This document shows, piece by piece, positions 34,159 to 44,909 of a DNA stretch of 64,000 nucleotides. Within the stretch, counting starts at the first letter, position 1, and each line of letters begins with the position of its first letter. The notes under the pieces are model-generated. The model made no database searches. It worked only from the letters and a program-made list of their open reading frames with translations, and was not told the DNA's origin. Both the position numbers and the translations under genes were made by a program. The stretch is from Linepithema humile (Eukaryota > Arthropoda > Insecta > Hymenoptera > Formicidae), in the NCBI RefSeq assembly GCF_040581485.1, contig NC_090128.1, positions 35,990,931 through 36,054,930 on the forward strand. Direction: 5' to 3'.

Positions 34159-34859
34159 AATTTGTACAACAACCGTACACGATCCGTGTGAAAAACATGG
34201 ATGATAAGAGTGGGCAAGGGGTTTGTGAGAAGGCGTGCAGACACGGTAAAATGCTGCCAAACACGATACGCGGTATCATTTGCGGTCCCTCGAATTGCGG
34301 TAAAACCAATGTAATGATTAGTCTGCTGGAAAGTCCGAACGGTGTACGTTTCGAAAACGTGTACGTGTACTCGAAATCGTTGAATCAACCAAAGTATCGG
34401 TATCTCGAAAGATTGCTCGGATCGATCGATGAAATCGGCTACTTTACATTCTCGGACAACAACACAATTGTACCGCACAGCGAGGCGTTACCGAATTCCG
34501 TATTCGTCTTCGACGATATAGCGTGCGACAAGCAGAATGCGATACGCGAGTACTTTGCTATGGGTCGACATTCGAAGGTCGATTGTTTATATCTATGCCA
34601 AACGTATGCAAAAATACCGAAACATCTCGTGCGCGACAACGCGAATTTACTCGTAATATTCAAGCAGGATGGAACAAACCTTAAGCACGTCTACAACGAT
34701 CATGTGAATACGGACATGACGTACGAAGATTTCGGTACATTGTGTCACGCATGTTGGCAGCACAAGTACGGATTTTTAGTGATAGACAAGGATAGTGCGA
34801 TTAACGATGGACGTTACAGACGTGGTTTTAACGAGTTTGCGGTACCGCGGAATGGTTAG
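34155..34859 (+). CDS. A32-like genome-packaging ATPase (FtsK/HerA type), 234 aa
   Basis: Walker A is GPSNCGKTNV (residues 44-53) and Walker B is SVFVFDDIA (about 115-123). The following FAMGRHSKVDCLYLCQTY contains the sensor-type Gln typical of the A32/packaging branch. The family pumps DNA into preformed capsids. Start chosen at 34155 (ATGA overlap with the spliced small frame); MDDKSG at residue 15 is an alternative. The length is usual for Polintons, and the gene is first in the rightward unit followed by the DUF8207-type gene 15 bp downstream. The frame is intact. Confidence 0.92.
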   Translation: MKFVQQPYTIRVKNMDDKSGQGVCEKACRHGKMLPNTIRGIICGPSNCGKTNVMISLLESPNGVRFENVYVYSKSLNQPKYRYLERLLGSIDEIGYFTFSDNNTIVPHSEALPNSVFVFDDIACDKQNAIREYFAMGRHSKVDCLYLCQTYAKIPKHLVRDNANLLVIFKQDGTNLKHVYNDHVNTDMTYEDFGTLCHACWQHKYGFLVIDKDSAINDGRYRRGFNEFAVPRNG

Positions 34860-34873
34860 TTGTTCTCGAGACG

Positions 34874-35974
34874 TTGACGATGACGCTCGACACGAAAGAT
34901 ATCGACGAAAGGGAGAAGATCGCGAAGGAAATCGCTCGTACGAGCGAGTCGATTCGCAAGAAGCATCGGACGTTGAAGACGGGTAGAGTGGAGCAAAAGG
35001 TGCAATTGGAGAAACGGTTGAAACCGATCGTAGAGCCGTTGAAACGAATCGTCGAGAACATCAAGGGTGACGATGATTCGGTTGACGATCTCGAGATTAA
35101 AAACGAACCGGACATCAAACGAAAGCGGACAAGCTCTGAGAAGAAAAAGAAAATCAAGCGTACCTCGTTGACGACACCGATACAGACCCCATTGACGCCA
35201 CCGATACAAGCCTCGACTCCGTTCCAGCCGCAAAAATTGGTGTTTGAAGCGCCGACATATTTACCGACCGAAAACGTGTTCGAAACCACGGACCCGTCTT
35301 TCGTAACATCCGTGAGACAGACGATGCAAACGTCCGATGGTCGGGAAGCTCTGTACGGCCAAATGGGTCCGCTGGGTCAAGAGTACATCGGGGAGCTCTT
35401 GAGTGGTGACAAGAAGAGAGGGATCGACAACGTGTACGGTGTATACTTTAACGATGCGGGAACGTTTCTCGGAGACAAGGTCTTCGACATTGATAAAGAC
35501 GACAATGTGATCGTGGACGGTGTGAAATACGCTGGCACACCCGGCCTGTTTGAATTAATATTCAAAAGACTTCCCGACGATACGCTGTGTACGGAGGATG
35601 ACAAACAAAAGTACAAGAGCATACTACTCGCTACTAACGCTCACAGACGCGGTCATAACGCGCATTTACCTGTTTTGGGAAACAAAGGATACAAATACAA
35701 ACATATCATCACACCTCTGATATCTAAGAAAGGTGGAGGTGTTGCACATCTCGACAAGAGAGGTGTGGGTCGCACGTTACCCAAGTGTAACGTACCACAG
35801 ACCATGACTGTGACCGACAACGCGGTCGATTACGTGCACTGGGATGATCCGAACGAATTGGTGGATCGCCTTCGATTGCTGGACGCCTCCCGTCAGGCGG
35901 GAAACAACGCGCACGATAACGAGTTTCTCTCGATTATCGAGGAACTGCGCGAAGCCGGTCTGATTATAAATTAA
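34874..35974 (+). CDS. DUF8207-type Polinton protein, 366 aa
   Basis: The N-terminal third is a charged coiled-coil-like region (DEREKIAKEIARTSESIRKK) with a basic patch (KRKRTSSEKKKKIKR, about residues 82-96) and a Thr/Pro-rich linker. The C-terminal domain shows the conserved words TVYGVYF-like VYGVYFNDAGTFLGDK, GTPGLFELIFKRLPDD, YKSILLATNAHRR and GNKGYKYKHIITPLI. This family is recurrent in insect Polintons and is named here from memory as DUF8207. Its function is unknown; a structural or DNA-associated role is plausible from the basic linker. The C-terminal extension after about residue 275 (GVGRTLPKC…, VDYVHWDDPNELVDRL) forms a further conserved-looking segment. Confidence 0.78.
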   Translation: MTMTLDTKDIDEREKIAKEIARTSESIRKKHRTLKTGRVEQKVQLEKRLKPIVEPLKRIVENIKGDDDSVDDLEIKNEPDIKRKRTSSEKKKKIKRTSLTTPIQTPLTPPIQASTPFQPQKLVFEAPTYLPTENVFETTDPSFVTSVRQTMQTSDGREALYGQMGPLGQEYIGELLSGDKKRGIDNVYGVYFNDAGTFLGDKVFDIDKDDNVIVDGVKYAGTPGLFELIFKRLPDDTLCTEDDKQKYKSILLATNAHRRGHNAHLPVLGNKGYKYKHIITPLISKKGGGVAHLDKRGVGRTLPKCNVPQTMTVTDNAVDYVHWDDPNELVDRLRLLDASRQAGNNAHDNEFLSIIEELREAGLIIN

Positions 35975-36022
35975 TCACAGCTTTTCAACTATCGCCAGTA
36001 TTGCTCGTGTGATGCTACAGGA

Positions 36023-36472
36023 ATGTCTATCAACAAATTCGGACTACAGTTAGGAGGAGGAAGCGTCAGGGTGACGAGACAGAGCGGCGGAGTCTCGAAG
36101 AATTACGTGCGCGAGAATTGTCTCTGCAAGGATGGTGAGGTTTTCAACGCCAAGTCACGCGTAATCAGACATCTCGCCGACCCTGAAGCGGACACCGACG
36201 CTGTCAACAAGCTGCATCTGGATCATCACCTCAAGCTTATGAGCGATCGTGCGAATCGAGATCGTATACTCCATGAAAATTTTAAGCGAGAAGTACTTTC
36301 GCGACTCGAAGATTCGGAGAATACCGAGCGGACCTGGAAGAGGGACCACGACGATTACATCGAGACCAGATACGTGGCGTTGGAACGACAGATTCACGAT
36401 CTGAGAGGTCTCCTCGACGAGAGTGTGGCGCTACTCGATGGAAGAGCACAACTTTTGCATCAATATCGGTAG
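36023..36472 (+). CDS. fibre-like coiled-coil protein of the Polinton, 149 aa
   Basis: The segment VFNAKSRVIRHLADPEADTDAVNKLHL (residues about 40-66; quoted words KSRVIRHLADP and DTDAVNK) matches the N-terminal pattern seen in trimeric fibre-type proteins (...NRI..V.DP...TDAVNK.Y). The rest is a long charged helix (ILHENFKREVLSRLEDSE, YVALERQIHDLRGLLDE) likely to be coiled coil. It sits between DUF8207 and the integrase. A spike or attachment role is inference from this pattern only. Confidence 0.55.
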   Translation: MSINKFGLQLGGGSVRVTRQSGGVSKNYVRENCLCKDGEVFNAKSRVIRHLADPEADTDAVNKLHLDHHLKLMSDRANRDRILHENFKREVLSRLEDSENTERTWKRDHDDYIETRYVALERQIHDLRGLLDESVALLDGRAQLLHQYR

Positions 36473-36600
36473 GATAGATTCTTTCAAAAACACCGAAAAT
36501 TCCTCCTCGGAGTCTTCTAGTACACTGTCGTAACAAACTGCAAAAATTTCATCGAATACTACGATGATGCGATGAAGAAGAAGAAGCAAAACGAATCACA

Positions 36601-37539
36601 ATGAGCAAGAAGGAAGCGGTGAGCCTGGAGAGGAGATCGCTCGTGGACGAGCTCCACGCACCGGCGAGAAGAAACTTTACGCGTCGGCCAGTCGTCGTGA
36701 AAGGATACGACGATTTGTGGCAGGCTGACATTGTCGAGATGAGACCGTACTCGCGATCCAACGACGGCTGCAACTACATTCTAACCGTTATCGATGTGCT
36801 GAGCAAGTACGCGTGGGCCGTGCCCTTAAAGACCAAAGGTGGAATCGAAACGTCCAAAGCATTTTCCGCGATATTTAGGGAGAGAATTCCGAAAAACTTG
36901 CAGACCGACCATGGAAAAGAATTTTACAACAGAGATTTCCAAAATCTTGTCAAGAAACACGGCATCAATCATTATTCGACATACTCGGTCATGAAGGCTT
37001 CGGTGGTGGAACGATTCAATCGCACGTTGAAGAACGAAATGTGGAAGTTTTTTACGCTCGCGGGATCGTACAAGTGGATCGACGATTTACCGCGATTGGT
37101 CTCGGAATACAACGGTCGTAAACATCGTACGATCGGTATGCGTCCGATCGATGTCACTCCCGCGATCGCAAAGGGACTTTTGAACACCGTGTACAGTAAC
37201 ATAAAAATTGCCGCACCGGCGAAATTCAGGGTGGGTGATTCGGTGCGCGTGAGCAAATTCAAAACTGTATTCGAGAAAGGATACACGCCGAATTGGTCGA
37301 CGGAGGTGTTTAAGATCGCCACGGTGCAACGTACCAATCCTGTGACGTATCTGATTAAAGATTATCGCGGAGATCAGGTCGCGGGAGGCTTTTACGAGCA
37401 CGAATTGCTCAAGACCGCTCAACCCGACGTTTATCTCGTGGAGAAAGTGTTGCGCCGAAAGGACGATAAGGTGTTTGTAAAGTGGTTGGGATTCGACAAT
37501 TCGCACAACTCTTGGATAAATAAAGACGATGTATTGTAA
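36601..37539 (+). CDS. retroviral-type integrase with C-terminal chromodomain, 312 aa
   Basis: The catalytic triad is visible: Asp43 (WQADIVEM), Asp103 (QTDHGKEFY), Glu137 (VVERFNRTLKNE). C-terminal residues about 274-306 form a chromodomain (YLVEKVLRRKDDKVFVKWLGF…SWI). Polinton integrases insert the element and make the 6-bp target duplication seen here. A very short upstream frame (36574-36603) overlaps the start as ATGA, similar to the ATPase start. AATAAA signals follow at 37537 and 37570. The frame is intact with all three acidic residues, so it is potentially active. Confidence 0.93.
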   Translation: MSKKEAVSLERRSLVDELHAPARRNFTRRPVVVKGYDDLWQADIVEMRPYSRSNDGCNYILTVIDVLSKYAWAVPLKTKGGIETSKAFSAIFRERIPKNLQTDHGKEFYNRDFQNLVKKHGINHYSTYSVMKASVVERFNRTLKNEMWKFFTLAGSYKWIDDLPRLVSEYNGRKHRTIGMRPIDVTPAIAKGLLNTVYSNIKIAAPAKFRVGDSVRVSKFKTVFEKGYTPNWSTEVFKIATVQRTNPVTYLIKDYRGDQVAGGFYEHELLKTAQPDVYLVEKVLRRKDDKVFVKWLGFDNSHNSWINKDDVL

Positions 37540-37697
37540 TAAACTGTGTATATTTTACATTGTATTATAATAAACTATTATACATATATATATACAATGG
37601 TGTTCTTTATTACTACAATATGTTACAATATATACATTTAAAAAACTAATAACAATAATACATAAAATATTAAACTATATAAATTACTACGCATTAT

Positions 37698-40600
37698 TTA
37701 CAAATGTATCTCGCGATGTCCCCATGGTAGAGTGTCGGTGGAACCGGATACGACGTGCCGCTTATCGTCGTACGGACTGAGCGCGAGCTTCGACTCCGAC
37801 ACGGTGTACACCTCGTGCAACTTTGAGCGGATGCACGATTGACGCCGCGTCAGCTCGATTTCGGCGTTGAGACACCGAATGTAATCGTCGAACGTTATCG
37901 TTCTAGCGACTACACTCTTTTTTACACCTTTAACCTTTTTGGTGTCTTTTTGACCGGTGACTCTCAACGCGTACATCTTCGCTCTCAGTCCGACAAATTC
38001 CGTCATGATCGCGCCGTTGTTCTCGTCTTTCATCAGACCGGGTACTTTCTTGTTGGCGCGCGGCATACCGTAAACGTTGTCCTCGGAGTAGTCGCTCGTG
38101 TCGAATTTGGAAATATCGCGTTTCATATCCCGATACGCGTCCTCGCAGTGCAGAAGGTATATCAGACTGTCGGTATCGGTATACATAATTTTGCAATTGT
38201 NNNNNNNNNNNNNNNNNNNNNNNNNNNNNNNNNNNNNNNNNNNNNNNNNNNNNNNNNNNNNNNNNNNNNNNNNNNNNNNNNNNNNNNNNNNNNNNNNNNN
38301 ATTGTATAAAAAGGTTTTAATATCCCAAAACTGTGTCACAAGAAATTTCCTCAAGAAATAATTCATACATTAAAAAGCCAGTATCATGATGGTAGATAGG
38401 AAAAATTAACCCTTGTTAATACAATGTCAAAAGAAGACATAATCCGAAACGTAATACATAATAACGTACAATAAATATCAGATATAATATTTATAAAGAG
38501 GAATCAAGAGATATAAGATCATAAGGTATTAGCGTTGAGTTCCAAAAGAGACATAAAACTATATTATTCAGTAAATAAATTCAACTTTTTTTATCGATTT
38601 ATCAGCAATGAAAATCGTCTTAGTGGACTGTATTATTTTGCAAAAACATGCTCGTCAATGAGCAAACCACAATAAAAGAAAAGCAACTTATAAGTCAAAT
38701 GTACCATTCAAATAATAAATCAAATATCTCTCGATTAACACAAAGTCATATCGCAAAAGGTTAATACTATATTGTAATTTTTGAGTCGACTCAAAACGCA
38801 AAAGATAATACTTATAATACTTAAGTACTATTTATACAAATGATCTTCAATTATTACATTAATGTAATTATCTTAAAAGAGCTCAGCAAGACTCTATCGC
38901 AGAAGTTTTACATCAAACGCTATGTCTAGCGATGTTCAAACGTAAATACAATAATAATATTATTGAGTCGCAAAGAAATAAATGTGATAGAAAAGAATCT
39001 CAATCATTCCACATTCTTCGTTGTGAGGTAATGAGTCGCTCATTATTGCAATAAAAAGGCCGCACCTGACCTTTACAAAATAAAGGAAAAGATACACTCA
39101 CCTCAAGACAGGCAAATGTACATTATGTTAAATAGTTCAGTCAAGGCAAATTATTCCGTGCATGTGTGTGCAGGTGTGTTCCAAAGAAAAGCCAAGCATT
39201 CGTCCATTCCAAGGGACATGCAAGTGGGATAGGTCTCCAAAGAAACAAAGCAGGCTATCCTAATCTGTTGTAAATCAAGAAAAGAAAAGAAAAGACTTAG
39301 ATTTTCTCACAGTCTAGAAATCCGCAAACGTAGTGCTGCGTTAACTTGTAAGGTTAACTCAGGCTTGCAATGCTGTATAAATACAGCTCATCCAGCGCCT
39401 AATGGCGATCGGCAGGAACACGCTTACGCGTGTTCTGCGCAGCAATGATCAACTCACCTTGTAATGTGACTATATATACAATGGCCAGCAAGAGCCGCAA
39501 CTTTCTATAAAATGGCCAGCAAGGGCCGCAACTTTCTATGACCAGCAAGGGCCGCAACTTTCTATGACCAGCAAGAGCCGCAACTTTCAATGACCAGCAA
39601 GGGCCGCAACTTTCAATGACCAGCAAGGGCCGCAACTTTCAATGGCCAGCAAGGGCCGCAACTTTCAATGGCCAGCAAGGGCCGCAACTTTCAATGGCCA
39701 GCAAGGGCCGCAACTTTCTATGGCCAGCAAGGGCCGCAACTTTCTATGGCCAGCAAGGGCCGCAACTTTCTATGGCCAGCAAGAGCCGCAACTTTCTTCA
39801 AAGAGATCCCAAGATTGAACAACGTTCTATGTCGCGACGAATACACGACGGCGACTAGACTCGATTCGTGCACGGCACGCGCAAGATGATGCAACGTACA
39901 CGCGACGAACAACAATGACGACACGCGCGATGAACAACAAAAACGACACGCGCGACGAACAACAAAAAAGCGACTAGCCTCGTAACAAGGTCTAGGCGGA
40001 TGCCGGAATGCAATCCAGGCATGGCGCGGCCGTTCCTCCCGCATCGGTAAGCGCCACTCGCGGATCGGAGACGAACCGGCATATAGTGCCGCTCGTGCTG
40101 CACGCTTTGCCTTAGTGGCGAAAAAGCGCGCATTTTAAACACATATTCCGATACGCGTCCTCGCAGTGCAGAAGGTATATCAGACTGTCGGTATCGGTAT
40201 ACATAATTTTGCAATTGTCGCGGTAGAGAGGCGCCATGTACTCGTAGTGGAACTCGTACAAGCAGGTCTTGGATATGTCGAGGATGCACATACCCACGTA
40301 GATCGGCTTGTCGAATTTCACTTCGAGTTTTCGCAACTCTACGGCAATCAGATTCTCCGAGAACACGCTTCGGCTGTGGAAATTCGGTTTCGCGATCATA
40401 GCCTCCGCTCCGTACCGTCCCTCCCACTGTGTAACGAGTCGTACATCCGTGTGATTTCGCACATTCTCCATAGTTTTGCCGAAAACCGCGTTGTTCATCA
40501 ATTTGTATAAATTTTTCTCGAAATCGTTTGTCGCCCGTGTCCGAAACTGTGTATTTAGTTCTATGTATCCGCGAAGCCATGGAGATTGCGCGAATTGCAG

Positions 40601-43424
40601 TACGCGGTGAATCTTTGCAATTCGCAGACCGTGTCGCACGCATTGCTGCAGATTACGGTAGTGGATGACATAACGCTGCTTATCGCACAGCGTGGCGAGT
40701 AATTTGATCTCCCGCTTGCCGGGCGGCTTATCGCGCGTCGGGCAGAACGGCAGATCGGAGTGCGCGTCGTGAAGATTCACCGGGTACTCGAGATCGACTT
40801 CCAGCACATAACCGGTAGCCGAATCGGATGCAACGGACATTACGTTAAAGTTTTCGACATCATCGACCCATCGAAATTTGGCGTAGGGCAACGGTTGACA
40901 CATCGCCCAGCCGTACAAGTTGTTTACATCATAGTACATTAGGTACGACGACGGTTCCGATGGGTCGTAGGATGGCATGTATTTGTTGTTGGCGGCGGCG
41001 TATCGGTTGGAGCATTGGCTGAGACCGCCGCGTATACCGCGCTCGACAAACAGCACTATATCGATGTCCGTGAGCAACTCGAATTTTACGCGCGTGTACT
41101 TCATCATAGCGTCCCACGTGTATCCCGGTAGAGTGTAGTAATGAGCGGGATCTAAACCGTAACTCTTTATAGACATGTTTCGAAAATTTTGAAAAATATC
41201 CGTCAACAAAAGAACGTCTGTTTTCAAATACAAATCGCTGTATTGGCCTAGATCTTCGATTGAAAATGTTTGCCAGACGTTTGTCGCGTGCGCGTAATCG
41301 CTCTCGGATACCGTTTCTCCGGTGAGCGAGCTGTAAAACGATTCGCGCGATGGTAGGCTTGTGTCCCGGAGCTTGTCGACGCTGTCGACGTACTCGTAGG
41401 GAAACACACCTTTCCGAGTAAGCAAATTGAAATGTTCCGCGGATAAATGATTGAATTCCGATCGTGTAATCTTTAATTTATCTATAGTTAAATATGATGC
41501 CAATTTGTCGAGACTTGTACTGAGAAATTTAAACGAATCAATAAACCGTAATTTTATACACAATTTTGATTTTTGATCCATAGTATCTTTAACATTTTTT
41601 GTAAAAGAAATGTATCGCTCTTTCGTCAGCGGTAACAATTCGACGTTGCCTTCAAAGGCATTGGCAACGTCTTTAATAATGAAATGCGCGTCGTAACCGG
41701 ATAAATTGTGAAATATCACCGGGATAACGTGGGAGTCTTTGTAATTTAGATTGCACGACGAGTGCGCGGCACCGCGGTAACGCCCGGTGAGATGACAATG
41801 ATCGCGCACCCGCGTATCGTCCGGTGTAAACGGTTTCTCGCACACGTGGCACGTCGCGGTGCTACGGAATTTTTCCGATTCCTCCCGCGTAAGATCCGCC
41901 ATGGGGACGACGGTGGTGAGGATCGCTTTCACACGGCGCGCCAAATCGTGAAGTTCGTTGACGAACCACGCCACGCAATCCTCACCGCGATACGACTTAA
42001 AACTAGATAAAGAATTATCGTACGTGCAACTTACATAAAATCCTACGCTATAGGCTCTGTGATGTTGGTAGGCGTAAGTAGTACCGTCCTGATCCACCTT
42101 TTTCTCGAGCGTACATTCGAGATCGGCGTACACTACGAACGGGAGCCGCTCCTTTTGATTGTAATTCCGGAACGTCAGCCACTCGTCGTCCTCGCTGGGG
42201 AGAACGACGGCGCAGTCGTTCATTTTCCCGCAGTCGACGCTGTGCGCCGATAATTTCTCCCGTGTATAAAAGTAGTGTAGACACCTGTAATAATTTGTAT
42301 GATTAATACTGTGAATAAAGTTTCGAATTATTCTATAAATGTGTTTTTACTTACCGATCGCAAATGTACTTTTTATTTGCGTGCTTGCTCAGTTGTGAGC
42401 TCACCAACAGCGACAAGTTTTTGATGTATACAAAGTGTGCATTATTGTTTTTACACACGTAGAGCAGGTTGACGTGCTTCTCCTTTTTGTCGTTGGCGAA
42501 CCGCAGAGGGACGATTTTTGAGTCTTCGGTGGTGAAGACGTTGACGGAGATGGCGTTTAGTTTCTCAAATTTTGTTATTTGCGGAAGCGTCATGGGGAAC
42601 TCGATGCCGCACAGGTTGAGCACCGTCGAGTAATGTGGGTATTCTATCGTTCTTTCCGGATGTTTTTCCGCTGGATATAAAGCGGCTACGACTGCCCACG
42701 CAAAGCATGCATTATCGTTTGATTTAACATTGACTACCGCCCTTTTCAGCATAATTTTCCGCGGTAACTCGATGTTGCATCCCGCGCGCAGAGGATTGAA
42801 CTTGTTCACATTGACGGTGAGATTCAGGATACGCGACAACGTCCATCCACTATCGCGTTCCTGAAACTCCTCCAGGGATGTCAAGATGGTGTCAACCACA
42901 TGCCTCGTGTACCATTCTTGTAGATCAGATGTTGGAAAGAGCTCGCAGTTCTTCGTGGCGATGGTCTTCACGGCAGTCTTGTCGCCCGCGACGAATTCCC
43001 CGTTGAACGCGGTGTTAATCTTGACGCTGTTGTGTTCCACCATGACGCCCTGGATCCGCTCGATAACCGTATTTCTCACGTTTTTCAAAAATTCATGAGG
43101 ATCGATGTAGTTTTGATTGATAATCGCACCGGTCAGCACACGGTTCCTAAACGCCGTCTCGATCTCCTTCCACGTGTAGCCCTTCTTCTCGTATCCACCG
43201 TATCCAGCACCGATGGGTACGAAACGCTCGTGCAGGGCGTCCCTCACACCCTCCAGACGCGCAATTTGCGCCACCAGAGAGTTGACTACTCCGGTGCGTT
43301 GCCTCTTGCGACATTGTTCCTTGAGAGAATCGAGGTACTCGTTGCACTCGTAGTTCCATGGAAGGAACTCTCCCGTCGTTTTGATATTCGCTGCTCGTAC
43401 GGTAAGATCGCGCTCCTTCTCCAT
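37698..43424 (-). CDS. protein-primed DNA polymerase B, interrupted by a gap and foreign DNA
   Basis: Exon 1 is 42355-43424 and intron 42285-42354 (GTAAGT...TTACAG). Exon 2 is 42284 down to about 40142, and the 3' part is 38200 to 37698. The N-terminal region has NDNACFAWAVVAALYP and a C2H2-like finger (CDR|CLHYF…HSVDC) across the splice. Exonuclease motif: YADLECTLE. A CHVCEKPF…DHCHLTG zinc-knuckle follows. Polymerase motifs: DVNNLYG (A), NNAVFGK (B), YTDTDSLIY (C). The C-terminus contains GLRAKMYAL. Between 40141 and 38201 lie 1.8 kb of unrelated sequence plus 100 N. Motif C with 77 bp around it occurs on both sides of the break. Promoter P2 precedes the ATG by about 40 bp. Confidence 0.88.
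38124..38200 (-). repeat. 77-bp direct repeat flanking the break in polymerase B, left copy
   Basis: Almost identical to 40142-40218 (two differences or fewer were seen). It encodes the motif C region. It directly abuts the N gap. Confidence 0.9.
38201..38300. other. assembly gap (100 N)
   Basis: Exactly 100 N, the usual placeholder for a gap of unknown size. Confidence 0.99.
38301..40141. mobile_element. unclassified foreign segment inside polymerase B
   Basis: AT-rich DNA (38301-39100), then a stretch with TATA-like GCTGTATAAATACAG near 39371, a 26-bp minisatellite, and a block of CGACGAACAACAA-type short repeats (39890-39975). There is no polymerase homology and no recognisable protein. 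LTR-like features (internal TATA, flanking duplication) are suggestive only. It could equally be a misjoined contig end, given the adjacent gap. Confidence 0.45.
39481..39797. repeat. 26-bp minisatellite, 12 units
   Basis: The unit contains GGCCAGCAAGGGCCGCAAC followed by TTTC(T/A)AT. Twelve copies were counted with A/G and T/A variants. Several reading frames stay open through the array only because the unit lacks stops, so those frames are not genes. Confidence 0.93.
40142..40218 (-). repeat. 77-bp direct repeat flanking the break in polymerase B, right copy
   Basis: Partner of 38124-38200. The polymerase frame runs through it and then departs into unrelated sequence (CLKCALFRH and stop). 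Confidence 0.9.
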
Positions 43425-43463
43425 TGCGAATGATTTTGAAGATTCATATTTTTCTCACTCGCT

Positions 43464-43491
43464 TTATATACCCGTTTGTTACACACGACAC
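43464..43491 (-). promoter_or_regulatory. end-proximal promoter module P2 (polymerase B)
   Basis: Minus-strand copy of the P1 module (TGTCGTGTGTAACAAAC then GGGTATATAAAGC). The polymerase ATG (43424) is about 40 bp past the TATA box. Confidence 0.78.
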
Positions 43492-43514
43492 TAACTATAA
43501 GCATAACGATGGTT

Positions 43515-43735
43515 CATGTTTGCATTAACAATCCTTATCTTATCTCTTCCGGGAATTATTGTGATCTGATACCCCCTACCATTCCAAAATTACCCCCTCT
43601 CCTCCAAACATGATGACGCATCTAGCAACATGGCGATGCCTACAATTTGTATTAACAATCCTTATCACACCCTCTAAGAAACGGCGCTCAAATGCTACCT
43701 CTTTGTTCTAAAATACAGCGATGACGCGATTTAAA
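43515..43735 (-). repeat. Polinton inner subterminal repeat, right copy (internal)
   Basis: Inverted partner of 27780-27995. It ends next to the promoter of the polymerase gene, so the right end of the element carries the subterminal module twice, here and at about 44775-45279. Confidence 0.9.
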
Positions 43736-43919
43736 CAGACACTCTACTTTGATGCGCGCGTTGTAGGATAAGTCGGTATAGCGGATAGGGTGAGAAAGGT
43801 ATATAGTCGAGATAATAAAAAATAATTTAATTGAAATAATATTTATTAAACAGATGCATCTAATAAATACATTATGATGGTGAAAATATTTTAACAATAA
43901 AGTATGTGATATGCTAGAA

Positions 43920-44652
43920 TTATTGCGATCCAAAGACCTGAGCTAACAGCTCACAATCGATTATATCATTCTTATCGAACGATTCGCTCTCACGTATCAC
44001 CGCGATGGGATCCTTCGCACCGCTCGCGATTTTTCGAAAGTGTGTGAACTTGATGTCGACCATACTAGTGACGTTGTTCAACGATTGAACGATACGATCC
44101 ACACAATACTCGAGAGCGATCATGTTATATATGGTGTTGTGTGACATTGCTAAACACACCGTTGATGTTTCCAGACGCAGCACTTTTAGATTATTTATCT
44201 TTCTAAACCGTAGCGTGACATGTTCGATGGTTTGAGATGATGCATGTGCTTTGTCTTCATCATTGTTAAAGAAATGGTGGATGGCATGTTGTTGATCCAG
44301 GAGGATCTTCCACATGTTGTATGTAAAATGTATCTCTCTGCCATGGTTGTCACCGAGAGCGATTTCTATGTGGCTCGGCGTAGAAATATTGATTCCGATA
44401 TCCAGATATTTATAGCCGGTTTTTGTCAACGGGTATCTTCTAGCTAAAATTCTGGGAGGCGTGATCATGCTTCTTGGTGAATTACTTGGTGAATTACTTT
44501 TATTTCTGTGGATAAAAGCTTGCGTGAGTTCAAAGTGTAACAATGGCGGTGAGTTTAAAAGTGCAAATAGTAAGAGAGTCAACTTACACGTTGGGTAATT
44601 GCAGCTTCTTCGCACTCTGCTGTTCGTTGATCTGATTATTCACGGTTGACAT
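43920..44652 (-). CDS. Polinton right-end protein (216 aa, spliced), unknown function
   Basis: Exon 1 is 44588-44652 (ATG at 44652, reading MSTVNNQINEQQSAKK), the intron is 44506-44587 (GTAAGT…TCCACAG), and exon 2 is 43920-44505. The junction is in phase and gives 217 codons including stop. Without splicing the exon-2 frame has a longer upstream start that reads through the intron and is less likely. The protein has Ser/Asn-Pro repeats at the N-terminus, then a compact domain (TGYKYLDIGINI, IEIALGDNHGREIHF, IYNMIALEYCVDRIVQ) ending FDKNDIIDCELLAQVF. I recall similar unnamed proteins near Polinton ends in insects, but no function. It is driven by module P3. Confidence 0.6.
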
Positions 44653-44748
44653 GGTGCAAAACATTGTTGCTAGTAAACGTCACAGCGAACTAGTGATTTT
44701 CACAATGATTTCAAACGACTGATGGTTTCCTATTCTTTTTCACATGCT

Positions 44749-44775
44749 TTATATACCCGCTTGTTGCACACGACA
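44749..44775 (-). promoter_or_regulatory. end-proximal promoter module P3
   Basis: Minus-strand copy of the P1/P2 module (TGTCGTGTGCAACAAGC then GGGTATATAAAGC), about 95 bp before the ATG at 44652. Confidence 0.75.
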
Positions 44776-44909
44776 CTGATTAAAACTATCGATTTGTATT
44801 AACAATCCTCATCTTATCTCTTCCGGGAATTATTTTGTTGCATACAAAATTGAAATCTAACAACATGGCGCTGAAAAATGTTGACGTGGCTGCCTGTTGC
44901 TATGGGCTT

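Noticed and set aside
36282..37506. Minus-strand open frames opposite the fibre-like and integrase genes
   Set aside because: Antisense shadows; the plus strand has recognised domains throughout.
39616..39797. Possible CRISPR-like repeat array
   Set aside because: Units are contiguous with no unique spacers; it is a tandem minisatellite in a eukaryote.
39399..39889. Overlapping open frames on both strands with repeated GRNFQWPARAATF-type peptides
   Set aside because: They are translations of the 26-bp minisatellite, which lacks stop codons in several frames; no gene signals.
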